Source: JAGVGT01 sp963807225 (GTDB lineage: Bacteria > Desulfobacterota > Desulfobulbia > Desulfobulbales > JAGXFP01). From it: a DNA stretch of 64,000 bases. Under the pieces are notes generated by a model. The model was not told the DNA's origin and did no database searches. It saw only the letters and a list, made by a program, of their open reading frames with translations. The stretch is from positions 62,001 to 126,000 of the forward strand of contig CAWEAD010000008.1 in the NCBI GenBank assembly GCA_963807225.1. Reading direction: 5' to 3'. The stretch's first letter is position 1. The number at the start of each line of letters is the position of its first letter. Positions 21,461 to 29,800 of the stretch are shown piece by piece. A program made the translations under genes and the position numbers.

Positions 21461-21733
21461 ATGGGAAAAATCTACGAGCAGTTGAGTATCGAAGAACGAA
21501 CGATGATCCAAACGCAGCTGGAGATGGGAATAAAGCAATCGGCGATTGCCTTGGGGGTTGAATCGTTTGGTATCGACCGGGAAATCCTGGCTCGGGTGGT
21601 TACCGCGGCCGGGATCGGGGTCTATGCCGACTATCCGATCAGCCCGGCCACCGCCATCCTGAATGTCCTGGCCGAGCATGGCCCTGTTCGATATCATGTT
21701 TCCCATCCGCTGCCGCTTGCCGCGTGGGAGTGA
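21461..21733 (+). pseudogene. Chimeric remnant: IS30 transposase N terminus joined to a 2-oxoacid oxidoreductase fragment
   Basis: A 90-codon open frame with two unrelated halves. Residues 1-32 (YEQLSIEERTMIQTQLEMGI, QSAIALG) are the N-terminal helix-turn-helix of IS30-family transposases. Residues 33-76 (FGIDREILARVVTAAGIGVY then ADYPISPATAILNVLAEHG) resemble alpha-subunit sequence of 2-oxoacid:ferredoxin oxidoreductases (the YPI(S/T)PAT block). The last 14 residues match neither. The start codon is preceded by an inverted repeat, GCAACATT...AATGTTGC, with AGGAG in its loop. It seems to be scar DNA from an IS30 event in a korA-like gene. Not expected to be functional, although it is fully open with a ribosome site. 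Confidence 0.6.
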
Positions 21734-21827
21734 TCATCTGGACAAGCACGTTCGAGAGGCCGATGGTTTTGATTGATCGTTCCGGTTTGGAAATGTCAGC
21801 TGAATTTATCAAGGAAATGGAGGTGCC

Positions 21828-23021
21828 ATGAGCGATCAGGAAACGACGAGTATGGTGGAGACCAAGAACATCGGGTTGCGCGGAGTCGTGGTCGCTGATT
21901 CCACCATCTCCAAGGTGGATGGGGAAAAGGGCATCCTGATCTATCGGGGCTACGATATCGCCCCTCTGGCCCGGGAGGGCAGTTTTGAGGAGGTGATCCA
22001 TCTTCTGCTGGACGGCGAGTTGCCGACAGCGGTCGAACTGGAGACCCTGCGGAGCGATTTGGCAGCCTGTCGCGCTTTGCCGGAGCGATTGCTTGAGGCT
22101 CTGCGGACCATGCCGAAGGAGGCGGTGGTCATGGACGTGCTGCAGGCGGCGGTGCCGATTCTGGCCATGGCTGACCCCGAGCCCGAGGCGGCGACTCCGG
22201 CCGATTGCCGCCGCCAGGCCCTGGGATTGATTTGCCGTCTTCCCCTGATTGTCTCAGCTTGGGAACGGCTGCGCACCGGACAAGAGGTGGTTGTGCCCCG
22301 TCCGGAGCTGGGCCAGGCCGCCAACTTCCTCTATACCCTGCACGGCGAGGTACCGAATGAGAAACGGACCGGGATCATGGATACGGTCCTGATCCTCCAT
22401 GCCGACCACGGTTTCAATGCCTCGACCTTCACGGCCCGGCAGATTGCCTCAACCCGCGCCCACCTGTATGCCGCTGTCGCCGGAGCCCTGGGGTCGCTGT
22501 CCGGTCCGCTGCACGGCGGCGCCAACTACCGGGTCTATCGGATGCTCCGGGAGATCGGCGCCAAGGAGCGGGTCAGGGAGTACGTGAACCGGGCCTTGGA
22601 CCACAAAGAGCGGATCATGGGTATGGGGCATGCGGTCTATAAGGTCACCGATCCTCGGGCCATTATTCTGGGGCCGTTGGCGGCGGAGTTGGCCGTCGAG
22701 TCCGGACACCCGGAGCTTTACGAGATCGCCGAAGAGGTCCGGCGTCTCACCACCGCCGAGATGGAGCGCCGCAAGGGGCGGGCGATATACGCCAATGTCG
22801 ATTTCTTCTCGGCCATTGTCAACTCGATGATCGGCATTCCCAGCGATCTTTTCACGCCGGTCTTCGCCGTCGCCCGGATAGTCGGCTGGTGCGCCCACTA
22901 TCTGGAAGAGCGCTTCGGCACCGCCCAGGCCAAGCCCACGATCTACCGGCCCAAGGCCGAATACATCGGCCGCTACTGCGGCTTGGAAGGTTGCGCCTGG
23001 ACACCGCTTCAGGATCGATAA
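21828..23021 (+). CDS. Citrate/2-methylcitrate synthase family protein
   Basis: 397 residues. Citrate synthase signatures: LIYRGYDI, LHGEVPNEKR, ILHADHGFNASTF, GPLHGGANYRVY (catalytic His region), MGMGHAVYKVTDPRA (second catalytic His) and ANVDFFSAIVNSMIGIP (catalytic Asp). It is the short Gram-positive/archaeal-like or methylcitrate-like form, distinct from the 433-residue enzyme at 31.3 kb. GGAGG lies 6 nt before ATG 21828. It condenses an acyl-CoA (acetyl or propionyl) with oxaloacetate. Position after aconitase and fumarase favours citrate. Whether it runs forward or backward cannot be told from sequence. Confidence 0.9.
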   Translation: MSDQETTSMVETKNIGLRGVVVADSTISKVDGEKGILIYRGYDIAPLAREGSFEEVIHLLLDGELPTAVELETLRSDLAACRALPERLLEALRTMPKEAVVMDVLQAAVPILAMADPEPEAATPADCRRQALGLICRLPLIVSAWERLRTGQEVVVPRPELGQAANFLYTLHGEVPNEKRTGIMDTVLILHADHGFNASTFTARQIASTRAHLYAAVAGALGSLSGPLHGGANYRVYRMLREIGAKERVREYVNRALDHKERIMGMGHAVYKVTDPRAIILGPLAAELAVESGHPELYEIAEEVRRLTTAEMERRKGRAIYANVDFFSAIVNSMIGIPSDLFTPVFAVARIVGWCAHYLEERFGTAQAKPTIYRPKAEYIGRYCGLEGCAWTPLQDR

Positions 23022-23151
23022 GTGGCGAATTTGGATAGAAATCCAACCCCACGGGCGGCAATAAAGCCGGTAAGGTGTATTTTATCCCTCCGATCCAGGC
23101 CGGAATACGATTCAGTCTCCGGTGCGCAAGCAAGTAGACATGGAGAAGACA

Positions 23152-24342
23152 ATGTCCACCAAGTGGTTCTGTAGCATTTGCTATCAAGAATCTGAAGCAG
23201 CTTCGCTGCCTGAATCCTGCCCTCGGTGCGGGGCGGATGTGAAGTCCCTAATGGTGTCAGGTGAGGGGCAGGGTGAATCCACCCCATCCCAATTAACCGC
23301 CAAGCCCCGGACCCTGGAAGAGGTCCGGGATCTGGCCCGCAAAGGGCTGAAGGGTATATGCGCCGTCTACCCGCATTGCGACGGCGGTGATGAGCGCATC
23401 TGCCAGCGTGAGGCCTACGGCAAACCAATCGGTTTCGGCGGGGTTGGTTCAGGCGCCTCCTTCAAGGCCAATGTAACGGCGCTGGCGGCCCTGCGGCTGA
23501 AAACCCGGCTGATTGGAGAACATTTTGAACCTGACTCCACTCTCTCCTTCTGCGGCATCGAATTGGCCATGCCGATCATGGGAGCTTCGACCTCGGGGAT
23601 CGGGCGCTATTCCGAAGCGATTACCGAAACAGATTTCTGCCGGGCCACTATCCGCGGTTGCCGGGAGGCCGGAAGTATCACCTGGCGGGGCGACACCTGG
23701 TTCTATACACCGGAGGATCATCCCGCCCTCGACGCCTTGGCGCAGGAAGGGGGCCACGGCATCCCGATTTTCAAACCCAGGAGCCAGGACATTCTGAAGC
23801 GGCTGATCGAACGGGCCGAAAAGATGAACTGCCCGGCGGTGGGGGTGGATCTGGACGGCTGCGGCTCGACCATCATGGCCCGGCACGGCCAGCAGGTCTT
23901 TCGCAAGTCGGTCGGGGAATTGCGGGATTTGGTGCAATCCACTTCCCTGCCTTTTATCGCCAAGGGGATCATGACCCCGGAGGATGGTGAGGCTTGCGTC
24001 GAGGCGGGGGTCAGGGTGGTGGCGGTTTCCAACCATGGCGGCAGGGTGCTTGATCATACCCCCGGCGTGGCCGAAGTCCTACCGCAAATCGTGGCCCGAC
24101 TCGGAGGCAAAGTGCTGATAACCGCCGACGGCGGCATTCGAACCGGTTACGATGCCCTGAAGATGCTGGCCTTGGGGGCTGACACCGTCATGGTCGGTCG
24201 GGATGTTGCCCGGGCCGCGGTTGGCGCCGGATCACTGGGGGTGAAACTGCAGATGGAGCACTTGCGGCAGACCTTACAACGGGCCATGGTGATGACCGGT
24301 TGCCACGATCTTTCCCATATCGGCCCCGAGATCCTGACCTAA
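23152..24342 (+). CDS. Rubredoxin-like domain fused to FMN-dependent alpha-hydroxy-acid oxidase
   Basis: 396 residues from ATG 23152 (MSTKWFCSICYQ), chosen because GGAGAAG lies 6 nt upstream. Residues 5-32 form a rubredoxin/rubrerythrin-type C-x2-C...C-x2-C metal site (WFCSICYQ...CPRCGADV). The rest is an FMN TIM barrel of the lactate/glycolate oxidase family: MGASTSGIGRYSE, VGVDLDGCG, IAKGIMTPEDG, and NHGGRVLDHTPG holding the catalytic His/Arg, then ADGGIRTGYDALKMLALGAD for the FMN phosphate. Such proteins in anaerobes probably work as dehydrogenases passing electrons to a carrier via the metal domain. The substrate is unknown; neighbouring TCA genes suggest a small hydroxyacid. Confidence 0.82.
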   Translation: MSTKWFCSICYQESEAASLPESCPRCGADVKSLMVSGEGQGESTPSQLTAKPRTLEEVRDLARKGLKGICAVYPHCDGGDERICQREAYGKPIGFGGVGSGASFKANVTALAALRLKTRLIGEHFEPDSTLSFCGIELAMPIMGASTSGIGRYSEAITETDFCRATIRGCREAGSITWRGDTWFYTPEDHPALDALAQEGGHGIPIFKPRSQDILKRLIERAEKMNCPAVGVDLDGCGSTIMARHGQQVFRKSVGELRDLVQSTSLPFIAKGIMTPEDGEACVEAGVRVVAVSNHGGRVLDHTPGVAEVLPQIVARLGGKVLITADGGIRTGYDALKMLALGADTVMVGRDVARAAVGAGSLGVKLQMEHLRQTLQRAMVMTGCHDLSHIGPEILT

Positions 24343-24381
24343 AGGAATACCAAAACCCAACTCGGCAAAGAAGACAGCAGG

Positions 24382-24734
24382 ATGGTAAAGAAACCGGTCT
24401 AGATCTTGGCAATCATCTTGTTGCCGGGCTTTATTTTTCCACCGATTGCTTGCCGAGCTGGGGACTATAACGAGGTTACCGGCCAACTCGGGTGGGACTG
24501 AGTAAACCGGAGATCGTGATCCTTCTCGGCGAACCAGGCAAAAAGGTCATGGGTGCCAAGACCGCGTGCTACATCTGGGTATCGGAAGAAGAATTCCGGG
24601 ATCCGGTCCCTAAGGAAACCCTGCCGGTAGTTTGGATGTACAGCTTTTATGACGGCAATCCTAACATCTACTTCGGCGATGGCAGTGAAACTTTGGGCTA
24701 TAAGGCCTTTGCCTCGAAACGGGTAAAATATTGA
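24382..24734 (+). pseudogene. Broken gene for a small exported protein
   Basis: The 3' part (GTG 24492 to TGA 24734, 80 codons) reads as a coherent domain beginning GLSKPEIVILLGEPGKKVMG, like the SmpA/OmlA-type fold start, and ending in IYFGDGSETLGYKAFASKRV. A fitting signal sequence lies upstream in another frame: MVKKPV, an in-frame TAG at 24400, then ILAIILLPGFIFPPIACRAG and a short mature start. One nonsense codon and one frameshift would therefore separate the signal from the domain. Alternatively the 80-residue frame is used alone from GTG in the cytoplasm. No ribosome site is seen before the GTG. Confidence 0.45.
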
Positions 24735-24754
24735 AATGCCCGCCGGTTTTTTGC

Positions 24755-25738
24755 TTAATGGTTGAACTTATCCTCGCAGGAGAGGAGCATATCCTTCTCG
24801 GCCTCGGCCAGGACCTGCTTGGCCTGCTTGATGTCCTCGCCGATCTGGGCCGCCAGTTCCCGCGGCCCGGCGAACTTCATCTCGTCCCTCAAAAAGCGCA
24901 ACAGATTGACCTTGATCGGGTGGCCGTAGATATCCTGATTAAAATCGAAGATGTGGGTCTCGGCCCGGATCGGCTGCTCGCCGTCCTGTTCGGCGAAAGT
25001 GGGGTTCTTGCCGATATTCAGCACCCCGCCGTAGCATCTGCCACCGTAAGTTACCTGGGTCACATACACCCCGTGCTTGGGACAGAGATCCTCGGGGGCG
25101 ATGTGCAGGTTGGCGGTGGGAAAGCCGATCTCGGAGCCGCCGCGCTTCTTGCCCATCTTGACCTCGCCGCGGATCTGGTAGTAGCGGCCCAGCAGCTTCT
25201 TGACGTCGCGCATGCGGCCCTGGGTCACCAGTTCGCGGATCTTGGTGGAGCTGACCAGCATGTCGTCGACATAGTAGGCCTCCACCACCGACACCGCGAA
25301 CCCGCGCTTCCTGCCCTCCTCCATTAAAAAGGGGATGTCGCCCTCACGACCCTTGCCGAAGGCGTAGTCGTAGCCGACTACCAGTTCGGTGACTCCGACG
25401 TGGGTCATCAGTTCATCGATGAAGGCGGCGGCCGGGGTGGCGGCCAGTTTCCGGGTGAAGGGCAGGGCGATGAGGATGTCAATGTTGGCCAACTGGATCA
25501 ATTCGACCTTCTGCTCAAAGGTCGAGATCAACTTGAGACCGACTTGGGGCCGGACCACTTGCAGTGGGTGGGGGTCGAAGGTGATGGCGATGCTGATCCC
25601 CTGATTGCGGAAGGCCTTGCCCACCACCTCGCCGAAGAGCATCTGGTGACCCAGGTGGACCCCGTCGAAATTGCCGATGGTCACGAAGGCATTGGCCGGT
25701 TTTGCGGGAAGTTCCTCGAAACTGCGATATAGCTGCAT
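24755..25738 (-). CDS. ribF: Bifunctional riboflavin kinase / FAD synthetase
   Basis: About 327 residues from the ATG complementary to 25738 (MQLYRSFEELP), the usual RibF start; a longer start at 25792 is possible. FAD synthetase domain: VTIGNFDGVHLGHQ (HxGH-like nucleotidyl transferase motif), ITFDPHPLQV, VGYDYAFGKGREG, VSSTKIRELV. Riboflavin kinase domain: GEVKMGKKRGGSEIGFPTAN, GVYVTQV, NIGKNPTF, ETHIFDF, VNLLRFLRDEMKF. It converts riboflavin to FMN and FAD. It is convergent with the small gene upstream and divergent from the tRNA-Leu promoter. Confidence 0.95.
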   Translation of the reverse strand: MQLYRSFEELPAKPANAFVTIGNFDGVHLGHQMLFGEVVGKAFRNQGISIAITFDPHPLQVVRPQVGLKLISTFEQKVELIQLANIDILIALPFTRKLAATPAAAFIDELMTHVGVTELVVGYDYAFGKGREGDIPFLMEEGRKRGFAVSVVEAYYVDDMLVSSTKIRELVTQGRMRDVKKLLGRYYQIRGEVKMGKKRGGSEIGFPTANLHIAPEDLCPKHGVYVTQVTYGGRCYGGVLNIGKNPTFAEQDGEQPIRAETHIFDFNQDIYGHPIKVNLLRFLRDEMKFAGPRELAAQIGEDIKQAKQVLAEAEKDMLLSCEDKFNH

Positions 25739-25823
25739 GCGCGGGATACCGTGGCTGAAGTTTTGGCGCCGGCTGGCGTAATCAATCACCATAAGAAAAA
25801 GCCGACGGGCGGTAAATAAAAAC

Positions 25824-25851
25824 TTGACAATGACCGGCCGAAATATTTAAA
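25824..25851 (+). promoter_or_regulatory. Promoter of tRNA-Leu
   Basis: Perfect TTGACA at 25824-25829, a 16-bp spacer, then TTTAAA at 25846-25851 (four of six bases of the -10 consensus), 18 bp before the mature tRNA 5' end. The spacing and place fit a stable-RNA promoter. Confidence 0.6.
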
Positions 25852-25868
25852 GTCGCCTCTCACGAAGT

Positions 25869-25955
25869 GCCGAAGTGGCGGAATTGGTAGACGCGCTAGG
25901 TTCAGGGTCTAGTGGGGGTTTCCTCGTGGGAGTTCAAGTCTCCCCTTCGGCACCA
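25869..25955 (+). tRNA. tRNA-Leu(CAG)
   Basis: An 87-nt class II tRNA with long variable arm. The acceptor stem GCCGAAG pairs with CTTCGGC; discriminator A and an encoded CCA follow. Anticodon stem CTAGG/TCTAG flanks the loop TTCAGGG, giving anticodon CAG (reads CUG). The T arm contains GTTCAAGTC. A promoter lies just upstream and a terminator just downstream, so it is transcribed alone. Confidence 0.95.
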
Positions 25956-25968
25956 GGGAATAAAAAGC

Positions 25969-26003
25969 AAAGGGATTGCGCCGCAGGCGTGATCCCTTTT
26001 TTT
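25969..26003 (+). terminator. Rho-independent terminator after tRNA-Leu
   Basis: Stem AAAGGGAT / ATCCCTTT extended by GCGCC/GGCGT with single mismatches, then seven T. It starts 14 nt after the tRNA CCA end. Confidence 0.88.
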
Positions 26004-26194
26004 GTTTTCAGGCCGGGAGATTTATGGTGGCGCGGAAGAATGGTTGGCCGCCGCCTTTTTTGTCTCTTGGCTAGTCCCGCTTGATTTCTCAGCTGAAGTT
26101 AAATCCCGGTGGCTGTGCAATCGCCGGAGATATGCTATGCTGTCCGGCGGAGCGGTAAGGATCGCACTGTAACTTGCGGTCAAGCTGGAGTGAG

Positions 26195-27085
26195 ATGAGC
26201 GAGCCAAGCACAAATTATGTCGAAGTAGCGACCACCGAGAGCCGTAACCGGGCGCGACTCTGGACCCTGGTGCTGTTGGCCGTCGGCATTCCGACCTTGG
26301 TCGAGGAGCGGGAAAGCGGGCTGGCGATGCTGGTCCCGGCCGCCAAGAGCGAGCGGGCCGCCCGGGAACTATCCCTGTTTGTCGAGGAAAATCGCAATTG
26401 GCCGCCTCGGCAGTTCGGCGAGGAGCACCCGCCGAACCGTAGCCCTCCGACGGTTCTGCTGATGGGCGGACTGCTGATTTTCTATGTGGTCACCGGGAAA
26501 GCCTCCGCGATCAATCCATGGTTTCAGGCCGGTGAAGTGGATTCGCGGGCGATCCTGGCCCATGGTGAATGGTGGCGGCTGATCACCGCCTTGACCCTGC
26601 ATGCCGATAGTGTCCATCTGCTTGGTAACCTGCTGCTGGGCGGCTTGGTGATCCACTTTCTTCTGAAGGTATACGGGACCGGCCTGGGATTATTTCTGAC
26701 CCTGCTGGCCGGAGGGGTGGGCAACTACCTCAATGTTCTGGCCCACGGGCCGGGACATTTCTCGGTGGGTTTTTCCACGGCGGTTTTCGCGGCGGTGGGG
26801 TTGTTGTCCGGCAGTCAGCTGAATCGTCAGCGCTTGGGCGGGGTTATTCTGCCCCTTGGGGCCGGGTTGGCCCTGTTGGCCATGATCGGCACCGAGGGGG
26901 AACACACCGACCTGGGCGCCCATCTTTGGGGGATTTTCGTGGGCCTGGCCTTCGGTCTGCTGTACCGTTTCTTCCGGTGGGGTCCCGATCGGGGCGGGCG
27001 GACCGGGGCCTGGTTCCAAGCCGGTTGCCTGGGGCTGGCGCTGTTGCTGGTTACCACGGCCTGGTATCTGGCTCTGGCCAGTTAG
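26195..27085 (+). CDS. Rhomboid family intramembrane serine protease
   Basis: About 296 residues from ATG 26195 (MSEPSTNY), chosen for GGAG 5 nt upstream. The cytoplasmic N-terminal part (about 1-85) is followed by six or seven transmembrane helices. Rhomboid marks: HADSVHLLGNLLLGG in TM2, the GxSx motif GFSTAVFAAVG with nucleophile S194, and H243 in DLGAHLWGIFVG for the Ser-His dyad. So both catalytic residues are present. It cleaves transmembrane substrates within the inner membrane. It lies between tRNA-Leu and hflKC. A family oddity is Phe between Gly and the Ser. Confidence 0.85.
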   Translation: MSEPSTNYVEVATTESRNRARLWTLVLLAVGIPTLVEERESGLAMLVPAAKSERAARELSLFVEENRNWPPRQFGEEHPPNRSPPTVLLMGGLLIFYVVTGKASAINPWFQAGEVDSRAILAHGEWWRLITALTLHADSVHLLGNLLLGGLVIHFLLKVYGTGLGLFLTLLAGGVGNYLNVLAHGPGHFSVGFSTAVFAAVGLLSGSQLNRQRLGGVILPLGAGLALLAMIGTEGEHTDLGAHLWGIFVGLAFGLLYRFFRWGPDRGGRTGAWFQAGCLGLALLLVTTAWYLALAS

Positions 27086-27416
27086 CCGCCTAATCCTCCA
27101 ACCGATGATGCCTTTATGCCGCGTCGACTGGTCATTAACCTGCCGCAGGTATCACCAACTGGTCGCTTACCTGACGCGGGATCAACGAGCAAGTCTGATG
27201 CGTAACTCCCTTGCATACTGAGTTTCCCCCGCGACTTGCTGCGGGGAGCTTCAATTGGAAAGGGAGAAAGTGCTTGTAATAGCTCGATAAATCTGGGAGT
27301 GTTACCCTGTTCAGAATCCCAGAATTTGACAACGGGGCAGAACATGAACTATGAACCAATCTTGGTCGCCTCTTTACAGGGCGCCCGTAATTTCCAGCAG
27401 TGGAGGAAGCAACAAA
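27086..27416. other. Intergenic region upstream of hflK
   Basis: A 331-bp noncoding stretch. It holds a hairpin, CCCCGC...GCGGGG, at about 27226-27245 and the promoter candidate listed next. In-frame ATG codons upstream of hflK at 27351 belong to this leader and have no ribosome site. Confidence 0.6.
27326..27355 (+). promoter_or_regulatory. Candidate sigma-70 promoter for hflKC
   Basis: TTGACA at 27326-27331, an 18-bp spacer, then TATGAA at 27350-27355. Transcription would start about 55 nt before the hflK ATG. Confidence 0.5.
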
Positions 27417-28523
27417 ATGGCCATGGATAACGGAGAGCCCCCTTGGGCCAAAAAGAAGAAAGGACCGCCGACGCCGGAAGAGTTGGTGGCGGCGCTGATC
27501 AACAAAATCAAGGAAGCCTTCGATGGTGGCGGGGGCGGCGGCAAAGTCGGCGAGAGTAAGCAGAGTTCCGGTGATGGCGGTTTCCCCGGCAAGCTCATTG
27601 CCGTAGTGGTGATCGTGGCCCTGCTCGGCCTGCTTAATGCTGCTTTTTTTACCGTCAAGCCCAATGAGAAAGGGGTGGTTTTGCGTTTCGGTAAGTACCT
27701 GCGCACCGTCGACCCCGGGCTGCACTTTAAGGTGCCGATGGTGGATGATGTGACCAAGGTCGATGTCATGAACATCCGCAAGGAAGAGTTCGGCTTTCGC
27801 ACCATGGTAGCGGCCCAACGCAGTCAGTACACCCGGCAGGGGTTGGCCGATGAAGCTCTGATGCTGACCGGGGACAAGAACGTAATCGACGTCGAATGGA
27901 TCGTCCAGTACAAGATCAAGGATCCTGTGGCCTACCTGTTCAAAGTCGGCAATGTGGCCCAGGCGGTGCGTGACGTATCCGAGGCCGTGGTCCGGCGCAT
28001 CGTCGGCAACATGGACTTCGATTATATCCTCGGCAACCGGGACATGCTGGCAAACCGAGCGGTACGTGAGATGCAGCGGGAGCTGGATCGCTACGGTACC
28101 GGCGTTGATCTGGTCAAGCTTCAGCTTCAGGACGTCAACCCGCCGGAACCGGTCAAGCCCGCCTTCAACGAGGTCAACGAAGCCGATCAGGACATGAAGC
28201 GGCTGGTCAACGAGGCCGAGGAGGCTTACAACAAGGAGATTCCCAAGGCCCGGGGCACCGCCAAGCAGATCGGCGAGGAGGTCCAGGGCTATGCGGTCCA
28301 GCGGCTCAACAAAGCCAAGGGTGAAACCGACCGTTTCACGGCCATACTCAAGGAATACCAGCGGGCCAAGGAAGTGACCCGGCGGCGCATGTACCTGGAA
28401 GCCATGCAGGAAGTGCTGCCGCAAGTCTCCGACATCTACGTGGTGGACAAGGACCAGAAGGCGTTGCTGCCCCTGCTGGATCTGGGCAAGTCCGCCGCCG
28501 TCGCCGCCGGGAAAACCAAATAA
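27417..28523 (+). CDS. hflK: FtsH protease activity modulator HflK
   Basis: 368 residues from ATG 27417 (MAMDNGEPPWAKK), with GGAGGA 9 nt upstream. A cytoplasmic Gly-rich N terminus (GGGGGGKVGE) precedes one transmembrane helix at about 58-80, then an SPFH/band-7 domain (VKPNEKGVVLRFGKYLRTVD, PGLHFKVP, QPVNPPEPVKPAFNEV-type VKLQLQDVNPPEPVKPAF) and a long coiled coil. HflK and HflC build a periplasm-facing cage around FtsH at the inner membrane and tune its proteolysis. hflC follows after 23 bp. Confidence 0.93.
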   Translation: MAMDNGEPPWAKKKKGPPTPEELVAALINKIKEAFDGGGGGGKVGESKQSSGDGGFPGKLIAVVVIVALLGLLNAAFFTVKPNEKGVVLRFGKYLRTVDPGLHFKVPMVDDVTKVDVMNIRKEEFGFRTMVAAQRSQYTRQGLADEALMLTGDKNVIDVEWIVQYKIKDPVAYLFKVGNVAQAVRDVSEAVVRRIVGNMDFDYILGNRDMLANRAVREMQRELDRYGTGVDLVKLQLQDVNPPEPVKPAFNEVNEADQDMKRLVNEAEEAYNKEIPKARGTAKQIGEEVQGYAVQRLNKAKGETDRFTAILKEYQRAKEVTRRRMYLEAMQEVLPQVSDIYVVDKDQKALLPLLDLGKSAAVAAGKTK

Positions 28524-28546
28524 CCAGAACCGCAGGGAGCCCTATT

Positions 28547-29476
28547 GTGAACAAGGTATTAAGAGTTATTTCGATCATTGTGGTCGCCGCTCTCCTAATT
28601 GTGGTCTGGAGCGGCTACTATATTCTGCCGGAGGGTTACCAGTCCGTGATTACTCAGTTCGGCAAGCCGATCGGCAAGGCGGAAACCGAGGCGGGGCTGA
28701 AATTCAAAATCCCCTTCATCCAGGAGGTCACCTACTTCGACAAAAAGATCCAGATCTGGGACGGTGACCCCAACCAGATTCCCACCAACGACAAGACCTA
28801 CGTCTTCCTGGACATGACGGCCCGCTGGCGTATTGCCGACCCCCTGAAATTCTTGCAGGCAGTCAAGACCATGCCCCGGGCTCAATCGATTCTCGACGAC
28901 ATTCTGGACGGTACGGTCCGCGACATGGTCAACCAGAACAACCTGATGGAGATCATCCGCAGCTCCGACTGGTCGCCGGAAACCATGAGCGGCGGTAATC
29001 CTGAAGGAGCCAAAGAGCCGGTGCAGCTGGGGCGGGACAAGATCGCCGCCATGATCCACGACACGGCCAGCCAGATCACCCCCCAGTACGGCATCGAACT
29101 GGTCGACGTGATGTTCAAGCGGGTCAACTACATCGAAACCGTGCGCAAGAAGGTCTACGAGCGGATGATCTCGGAACGCAAGCGGATCGCCGCCGAGAAA
29201 CGCTCCATGGGTGAGGGTCAGAAGGCCGAGATCATGGGTAAGGTCAACCGGGAGTTGAAGGAGATCCTCTCCAAGGCCAATCGGGACGCCATGGAGGTTA
29301 AGGGCAAGGCCGATGCCGAGGCGGCGAAGATCTATGCCGAGGCTTACAGCAAGGACCCGGAGTTCTATGCCTTCTGGAAAACCCTGGAGGCCTACTCCAC
29401 CGGGATCGGGGAGAACACCAGGCTGATCATCTCCTCCGATTCGGAGTTCTATCGCTATCTGGAGGGCAGCAAGTAA
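28547..29476 (+). CDS. hflC: FtsH protease activity modulator HflC
   Basis: 309 residues from GTG 28547, with CAGGGAG upstream. N-terminal transmembrane helix at about 6-26, then the SPFH domain (YYILPEGYQSVITQFGKPIG, KIPFIQEVTYFDKKIQIWDG) and a helical region with RKKVYERMISERKRIAAEKR. It ends with YAEAYSKDPEFYAFWKTLEA, the typical HflC C-terminal block. It forms a heteromeric complex with HflK. A nested palindrome starts seven bases after the stop. Confidence 0.94.
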   Translation: MNKVLRVISIIVVAALLIVVWSGYYILPEGYQSVITQFGKPIGKAETEAGLKFKIPFIQEVTYFDKKIQIWDGDPNQIPTNDKTYVFLDMTARWRIADPLKFLQAVKTMPRAQSILDDILDGTVRDMVNQNNLMEIIRSSDWSPETMSGGNPEGAKEPVQLGRDKIAAMIHDTASQITPQYGIELVDVMFKRVNYIETVRKKVYERMISERKRIAAEKRSMGEGQKAEIMGKVNRELKEILSKANRDAMEVKGKADAEAAKIYAEAYSKDPEFYAFWKTLEAYSTGIGENTRLIISSDSEFYRYLEGSK

Positions 29477-29482
29477 AATTCA

Positions 29483-29580
29483 CGGGCCGAGAGCACCGGT
29501 CCTGCTTTGTCATCGGGCGTTCGGCATACTTTAGTATGGCCGAACGCCCTCTTTCGCGCATTACCGGCGCTCTCGGCCCG
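29483..29580. repeat. Nested 98-bp palindrome after hflC
   Basis: Outer arms of 18 bp (29483-29500 and 29563-29580; CGGGCCGAGAGCACCGGT against its complement, 17 of 18 paired) enclose a second perfect inverted repeat, GGGCGTTCGGC (29515-29525) / GCCGAACGCCC (29539-29549), with an inner CATA/TATG extension. It could fold into a branched cruciform or RNA stem. No gene is inside. Confidence 0.75.
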
Positions 29581-29655
29581 TTAATTGCCTGATTGACGGG
29601 AGGAATCCTGTTGATTTTCGCGTGAGTAAGATAGAGTGCCAACCATACTAAAGAG

Positions 29656-29695
29656 AGCCGGCTTTTGGGGAATGCCCTGAAGCCGGCTTTTTTTT
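29656..29695 (+). terminator. Rho-independent terminator of the hflKC operon
   Basis: Stem AGCCGGCTT / AAGCCGGCT with a 15-nt loop that contains its own GGGG...CCC pairing, followed by a run of T. Confidence 0.85.
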
Positions 29696-29800
29696 GTGAC
29701 CAACTATAGAGGGGGTTGTAGCCGAACTTGAGGATTGTTTCGCTCAGGCAGATTATTGTCTGCCGAATGTGGCTCAGGCCAGGATCCTGGTTGTTGAGCC

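Noticed and set aside
27135..28424. A 429-codon minus-strand open frame opposite hflK
   Set aside because: Shadow of hflK; no family match and no ribosome site.
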